The notes under the pieces are model-generated. The model was not told the origin of the DNA and searched no databases. It was given only the letters and a program-made list of their open reading frames with translations. Below, one piece after another: positions 31,356 through 35,118 of a stretch of 35,118 nucleotides of DNA. The DNA is from Novosphingobium sp. (GTDB lineage: Bacteria; Pseudomonadota; Alphaproteobacteria; Sphingomonadales; Sphingomonadaceae), in NCBI GenBank assembly GCA_004211435.1, contig SECS01000034.1:1-35118 (forward strand), given 5' to 3'. The translations under genes and the position numbers were made by a program. The stretch's first letter is position 1. Each line of letters starts with the position of its first letter.

Positions 31356-32873
31356 TCAGGCGAACAGGTCTGCGTAGTCGGCGCGCAGGGCCGCCTTCTG
31401 CACCTTACCCATGGCGTTGCGCGGCAGCGCCGCGACCACGATGACCCGGCGTGGCTGCTTGAACCGGGCAAGCTGACCCTCGAGCGCGGTGCGGATCTCG
31501 TCCTCGGTCACCTCCACACCCTTCTGTGGCACGACCACGGCGACGACGCCCTCGCCCATGTCGGGATGCGGCACGCCGATCACGGCGCTCTCGTCGACGC
31601 CGGGCAGCGCGTCGATCGCCTCCTCGATCTCCTTGGGATAGATGTTGAGCCCGCCGGCAATGATCAGGTCCTTGGCGCGGCCGACCAGCGTGATCCTGCC
31701 GTCCGGCTCTTGCGTGGCGACGTCGCCGGTGATGAAGAAGCCGTCGTCGCGAATTTCCTGCGCGGTCTTCTCGGGCATGCGCCAATAGCCGGCGAAGACG
31801 TTGGGCCCGCGCACTTCGAGCACGCCCGGACCTTCGACCGCCAGTTCGCCCCCATGATCATCGGCGTCGCCGCGCAAGCGCACCTCGACGCCGGGCAACG
31901 GATAGCCAACCGTACCGGCGACACGCTCGCCGCCCTGGTAGGGGTTCGAGGTGATCATGCCCGTCTCGGTCATGCCATAGCGTTCGAGGATGCGCTGCCC
32001 GGTCTTGGCCTCGAAGCGCTGGTGCGCTTCGGCGAGCAACGGCGCCGAGCCCGACAGGAACAGACGCATGTTGCCCGCGGTCGCCGGGGTCAACTCGGGT
32101 GCGGCGGTCAGGCGCGTGTAATGCGTCGGCACGCCCATCAGCACCGAACCGCGCGCGAAGTCGGCGACCACCGCCGCGGGATCGAAGCCGCGGTGGAACA
32201 GCACGGTCGCGCCCGCGAGCAGCGCACCGTGCAGCGCCACGAAGAGGCCGTGGACGTGGTAGATCGGCAGGATGTGGATCAGCACGTCGTCGGCCTGCCA
32301 GCCCCACAGGTCCTTGAGCGTCAGCGCATTGCTGAGCAGGTTCGCATGGGTCAGCATCGCGCCCTTCGAACGCCCGGTGGTACCCGAGGTGTAGAGGATC
32401 GCGGCGAGATCCTCCGCCTTGCGCAGCGCGACCGGGACGGAATCAGCCGGCAGATCGTCGAGCAGGCTGCCGGTGCCGTCGGTGCCCAGCGTGACCAGCC
32501 TTCCCGTGGTCATCAGCCCGCGCACCGCGTCCTCGTCGGCGGGCCGGCAGACGACCACCGCCGGCTCGGCATCGCCGAGGAAATAGGCGAGTTCGGCCGC
32601 AGTATAGGCGGTGTTGAGCGGCACGAAGACCATGCCGAGCCGCTCGGCCGCGAGATAGAGCAGCACGTTCTCGGGCGACTTGTCGACCTGCACGACGATC
32701 CGCTCGCCTGCCGTTCCGCCCAGCGCCTGCAGACGCGCCGCGAGCCGCCCGGTGCGCGCATCGAGATCGGCGAAGGCCAGCACCGTCGCACCGTTTTCGA
32801 CGAGGAAGGGCTTGTCGCCGGCCTGCTCGGCCACGGCGAGGAAATGCGCGAAGATGTTGGCGTTGTCGGTCAT
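31356..32873 (-). CDS. matB: Acyl-CoA synthetase, malonyl-CoA synthase (MatB)-like
   Basis: A 505-residue member of the ANL adenylating superfamily that makes acyl-CoA from acid, ATP and CoA. Motifs in order: YTSGTTGRSKGAMLTHANLLSNAL (P-loop), IYHVHGLFVALHGALLAGA, LMGVPTHYTRL, ERYGMTETGMITSNPYQG, ITGDVA, GRAKDLIIAGGLNIYPKE and the catalytic lysine region LPRNAMGKVQKAAL. The sequence closely resembles rhizobial MatB, including the MTETGMITSNPYQG block (MTETNMNTSNPYEG in MatB), so malonate or methylmalonate is a good guess. Start ATG 32873. It lies downstream of the SDR with a structured repeat between. Confidence 0.85.
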   Translation of the reverse strand: MTDNANIFAHFLAVAEQAGDKPFLVENGATVLAFADLDARTGRLAARLQALGGTAGERIVVQVDKSPENVLLYLAAERLGMVFVPLNTAYTAAELAYFLGDAEPAVVVCRPADEDAVRGLMTTGRLVTLGTDGTGSLLDDLPADSVPVALRKAEDLAAILYTSGTTGRSKGAMLTHANLLSNALTLKDLWGWQADDVLIHILPIYHVHGLFVALHGALLAGATVLFHRGFDPAAVVADFARGSVLMGVPTHYTRLTAAPELTPATAGNMRLFLSGSAPLLAEAHQRFEAKTGQRILERYGMTETGMITSNPYQGGERVAGTVGYPLPGVEVRLRGDADDHGGELAVEGPGVLEVRGPNVFAGYWRMPEKTAQEIRDDGFFITGDVATQEPDGRITLVGRAKDLIIAGGLNIYPKEIEEAIDALPGVDESAVIGVPHPDMGEGVVAVVVPQKGVEVTEDEIRTALEGQLARFKQPRRVIVVAALPRNAMGKVQKAALRADYADLFA

Positions 32874-32919
32874 GCCCGCTCGGTCGCGCGGATGGACAGG
32901 CGATGCAAGCGGCAATCGA

Positions 32920-33042
32920 TCCTTCCCTGAAAGGGGAGGTGGCAGCCCGCAGGGCTGACGGAGGGGTGTCCCAGTCTCGGAGAGGGTGACACCCCTCCAC
33001 CACGCGCTTCGCGCGCGGTCCCCCTTCCCTTTCAGGGGAGGA
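32920..33042. repeat. Multi-hairpin intergenic repeat, copy 2
   Basis: About 123 bases between the SDR and matB. Same architecture as copy 1 (6045-6171): TCCTTCCCTGAAAGGGGAGG hairpin, GGCAGCCCGCAGGGCTG, the arm GACGGAGGGG matched by CCCCTCC, a GCGCGCTTCGCGCG-type hairpin, and the end arm CCCTTTCAGGGGAGGA. The final 11 bases lie inside the SDR gene and encode its last codons and stop. Intergenic within an operon, so it may stabilise or process the mRNA. Confidence 0.85.
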
Positions 33043-33964
33043 ATTGCCCGACCAGTTCCTCCGAGTGCTCCCACAGCGCCCGTGCGGTCTCGGGATCGGC
33101 GACGCTCGCATCGTAGCCCGCCCAGGCATGGGTCTCGGGTCCCACCGGCAGTGCTTCGCCGCAATCCTCGAGCACCAGCCCGCCGCGGCCTTCGAGCTCC
33201 GCCGCCGTCGCCGCCCAGACCGAAGTCGCTGCAGCCTGGCCCGCGGTCTTCATTCGCGGATCGAGCGAGCCGTCCTCGTGGATGAAGCCGATCTTGCGCT
33301 TGAGCGCCTCGCCGTGGAAGCGCTGCAGCCCGGTCAGCGACGAGCCCGGCAGCACGGCATTGGCGACGATGCCCCCGCCCCGCCAGCGCCGCGTCGCTTC
33401 CTGCGCGAAGAGGATGTTGGCGCTCTTGCTCTCGGCATAGGCGGCGCCGTCGAAATGCTCGCGGCTCTGCCACTGCAGGTCGTCGAGGCGCACCGGCATG
33501 CCTTTGTGCGCGGCCGAACTGACCACGACGATCCGCGCGCCGCGCCCAAGGTCATTGGCCGCCATCTGCGGCTTCAGCAGATGCGCGAGGTGAAAATGGC
33601 CGAGATGGTTGGTCGCGAAGCGGACGTCGAGGCCGTTGGCCAGATGCTTGTCGGGCGTCTTCGACACGCCGGCGTTGCAAATCAGGACGTCGACCGGCGC
33701 GGTGATCTGCGCCGCGAAATCCGCCACCGAAGCGAGGTCGGAGAGGTCGAGCTGGAGCAGCCTCACGCTTCCGCTGATCCCGCCCAGCGCCTCCTCTCCC
33801 TTTGCGACATCGCGCACGCCCAGCACGAGATCCGCGCCTGCCGAACCAAGCGCTCGCGCGGTCTCGACACCGATGCCAGAGCTCGCGCCGGTGATCACCA
33901 CCTGCCGGCCGGTCAGGTCGATCCCGCGAACGACCTCTGCGGCCTCGGTGTGGAAGCCGAACAT
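33032..33964 (-). CDS. SDR-family oxidoreductase (retinol dehydrogenase-like)
   Basis: A 310-residue classical/extended-length SDR. TGASSGIG is at 25-32, NAGV at 97-100, the catalytic Ser at 149-150 (VVSSAAHKG) and Tyr176/Lys180 (YAESK). This matches the retinol dehydrogenase/protochlorophyllide-reductase-like subgroup with a conserved NHLGHFHLAHLL block. Substrate unknown. Its ATG (33962-33964) overlaps the sulfotransferase TGA, so it is translationally coupled. The last residues (QFLP) and the TGA come from the copy 2 repeat, which suggests the original C-terminus was altered by repeat insertion or that the repeat was exapted. Confidence 0.9.
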   Translation of the reverse strand: MFGFHTEAAEVVRGIDLTGRQVVITGASSGIGVETARALGSAGADLVLGVRDVAKGEEALGGISGSVRLLQLDLSDLASVADFAAQITAPVDVLICNAGVSKTPDKHLANGLDVRFATNHLGHFHLAHLLKPQMAANDLGRGARIVVVSSAAHKGMPVRLDDLQWQSREHFDGAAYAESKSANILFAQEATRRWRGGGIVANAVLPGSSLTGLQRFHGEALKRKIGFIHEDGSLDPRMKTAGQAAATSVWAATAAELEGRGGLVLEDCGEALPVGPETHAWAGYDASVADPETARALWEHSEELVGQFLP

Positions 33965-35118
33965 CAGTCCTTGCCGAGCGGCACGTCGTAGCGGTCGGTG
34001 TAGAAGCGGAACGTCTCGCGCAGTTCTGCGGTGTGCAGACCATAGTCGGCGCCGTCGTATTCGTGGCGGCCATGCTTGTCGCGCGGGGTGTTCTCGCGCC
34101 AGGCGCGCATTCGCGCCTCGGCCTCGGGCGTGAACTCTTCGCCGAGGAACTCGTAGAGTTTCGCCAGGGTCGGGAACGGGTCCTTCTGGAACGGCGCGAA
34201 GTGGATGTCGAAGAAGCGCTGCTCGTTGCCCGCGTCGCGGAAGGCGATCATCCGCTGCATGCCGAGCAGACCGAACTCCTCGTTGATCTTCCCAAGCCAG
34301 AGCTTGTCGGGCGTGTCGGTGTTGGGCTTGTGCATCTCGTAATAGAGATCGGCGACCGAGGGAATGACGTTGGCGACGTCGCGGTGCGTCATGCAATAGC
34401 GCGCGTCGGGGAAGACCTTGTCGAGCGCCGTGATGAACATCGAATAGGTCGGGTTCTTGAGCCGCCAGCGTCCGGGGGGACAGCGCCATTGCAGCAGTTT
34501 GAGCACGCGCTTGACGTAGCGGAAGGTCGGCTCGAGATCGGCGTCGTGGTGCAGCCACTGCGCGTAGGTCGGGATATGGAAGCTCGCCTGGAAGATCTGC
34601 GAGACGAAGTTGTAGCCCATCGTGAGCTGGTCTTCGGTCGGCGAGGTCGAGGTGCTCGGCAGCATCTGTTTCATCCGCGGCGTCATCTCGTCGCGGCGCT
34701 TCATCTGCTCGTCCATCAGCGCGATGCGCGGATCGGTCTCGTAGGTCGCGGTCTCGGGCGGCGGGCACGGGTTCATGCATTCCCAATTGCGCATGACGCG
34801 CACCGCCGGGTCCTCACCGAGCAGGCAATGCAGCGCGGTGGAGCCCGTGCGCGGCAGGCCGAGGACCATCAGCGGCGCGACGATCTGCTGCTCGTCGATT
34901 TCGGGATGGCGCGCATACCAGTCTTCGACCTCTAGCCGTTTCATCAGTAGCATGACGATCTGGCCGTCGAACATCCGGCGGCCGGCGTCGTTGAGCCGGG
35001 CCTCGCCGTCGCCCGAGGCGATCAGTCGTTCCAACCCCTCGCGGAAGCTGTCGTCGCCGAAATTGTCGAGGCCGGTCGCGCCGCGCGCGGCGTCCAGCAA
35101 ATCCGATATTCTGCTCAT
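33964..35118 (-). CDS. Sulfotransferase family protein
   Basis: A 384-residue sulfotransferase-fold protein. The PAPS 5'-phosphosulfate-binding loop LGLPRTGSTALH is at about residues 86-97. The 3'-phosphate-binding region is less clear but THRDVANVIPSVADLYY fits the second block. This subtype (PF13469, often with acyl/steroid catabolic genes in sphingomonads and mycobacteria) has unknown acceptors. The start codon occupies the last three bases of the window, so nothing upstream can be seen. First gene of the sulfotransferase-SDR-matB operon as far as visible. Confidence 0.85.
   Translation of the reverse strand: MSRISDLLDAARGATGLDNFGDDSFREGLERLIASGDGEARLNDAGRRMFDGQIVMLLMKRLEVEDWYARHPEIDEQQIVAPLMVLGLPRTGSTALHCLLGEDPAVRVMRNWECMNPCPPPETATYETDPRIALMDEQMKRRDEMTPRMKQMLPSTSTSPTEDQLTMGYNFVSQIFQASFHIPTYAQWLHHDADLEPTFRYVKRVLKLLQWRCPPGRWRLKNPTYSMFITALDKVFPDARYCMTHRDVANVIPSVADLYYEMHKPNTDTPDKLWLGKINEEFGLLGMQRMIAFRDAGNEQRFFDIHFAPFQKDPFPTLAKLYEFLGEEFTPEAEARMRAWRENTPRDKHGRHEYDGADYGLHTAELRETFRFYTDRYDVPLGKD

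Noticed and set aside
1..35118. CRISPR arrays, insertion sequences, integrases or tRNA-associated islands (two tRNAs are present).
   Set aside because: No regularly spaced repeats, transposase or integrase genes, and no repeated tRNA 3' end (att site) were seen near either tRNA.

Overview
The window looks like chromosomal DNA of a sphingomonad (order Sphingomonadales, Novosphingobium/Sphingomonas-like Alphaproteobacteria). The evidence is high GC, strong C/G bias at third codon positions, a TonB-dependent receptor of the kind expanded in sphingomonads, two small genes with GGAAC-N16/17-GTT (EcfG general-stress type) promoters, a PrsK/PrsR PEP-CTERM regulatory locus, and several SDR, CoA-ligase and CoA-racemase genes of the lipid/steroid/aromatic catabolism type common in this group. 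No phage, integrase, transposase or CRISPR array was seen.

Layout. 1-2.1 kb: tRNA-Glu(CTC), a small stress-type membrane protein, bacteriohemerythrin, a tiny acidic hypothetical protein and an RBBP9-type serine hydrolase. 2.2-6.0 kb: a TonB-dependent receptor translationally coupled (TGATG) to a beta-propeller phytase lipoprotein, with a candidate Pho box upstream; together they look like a phytate/phosphate scavenging unit. 6.0-8.4 kb: a multi-hairpin intergenic repeat, then a damaged 2-oxoacid dehydrogenase operon on the minus strand (fused E1 alpha-beta with a broken 5' end, followed by a lipoyl-domain pseudogene with an internal deletion). 8.5-14.3 kb: an SDR, an MBL-fold hydrolase, an alpha/beta hydrolase, an extensin-like (M15-motif) protein, an APC amino-acid permease and panB. 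14.5-16.5 kb: alpha-methylacyl-CoA racemase coupled to a bile-acid:sodium-symporter-family transporter.

16.5-23.2 kb: a four-gene minus-strand operon (PEP-CTERM-type glycosyltransferase, PrsK histidine kinase, PrsR sigma54 activator, PrsT-like TPR protein) controlling or building an exopolysaccharide; its promoter region is rich in TCGG boxes and holds a perfect 16-bp palindrome. 23.3-28.7 kb: an orphan chemoreceptor with a CheR-tether-like C-terminus, an exported M20 amidohydrolase, tRNA-Leu(CAA), an inositol-monophosphatase-family protein, elongation factor P and a small exported hypothetical protein.

28.7-30.1 kb: an SDR plus SnoaL-like pair behind a perfect 20-bp inverted-repeat operator. 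30.4-31.3 kb: an OmpA-family protein. 31.3-35.1 kb: a minus-strand operon of sulfotransferase, SDR and malonyl-CoA-synthetase-like ligase, interrupted by a second copy of the multi-hairpin repeat, which supplies the SDR stop codon.

I found no self-evident new multi-gene system. The most unusual signals are the two-copy structured repeat, the matched 5'-proximal lesions in the E1/lipoyl operon, the stress-promoter pair flanking bacteriohemerythrin, the Pho-type repeats before the phytase operon, and the uncharacterised operators at 23.25 kb and 28.70 kb.
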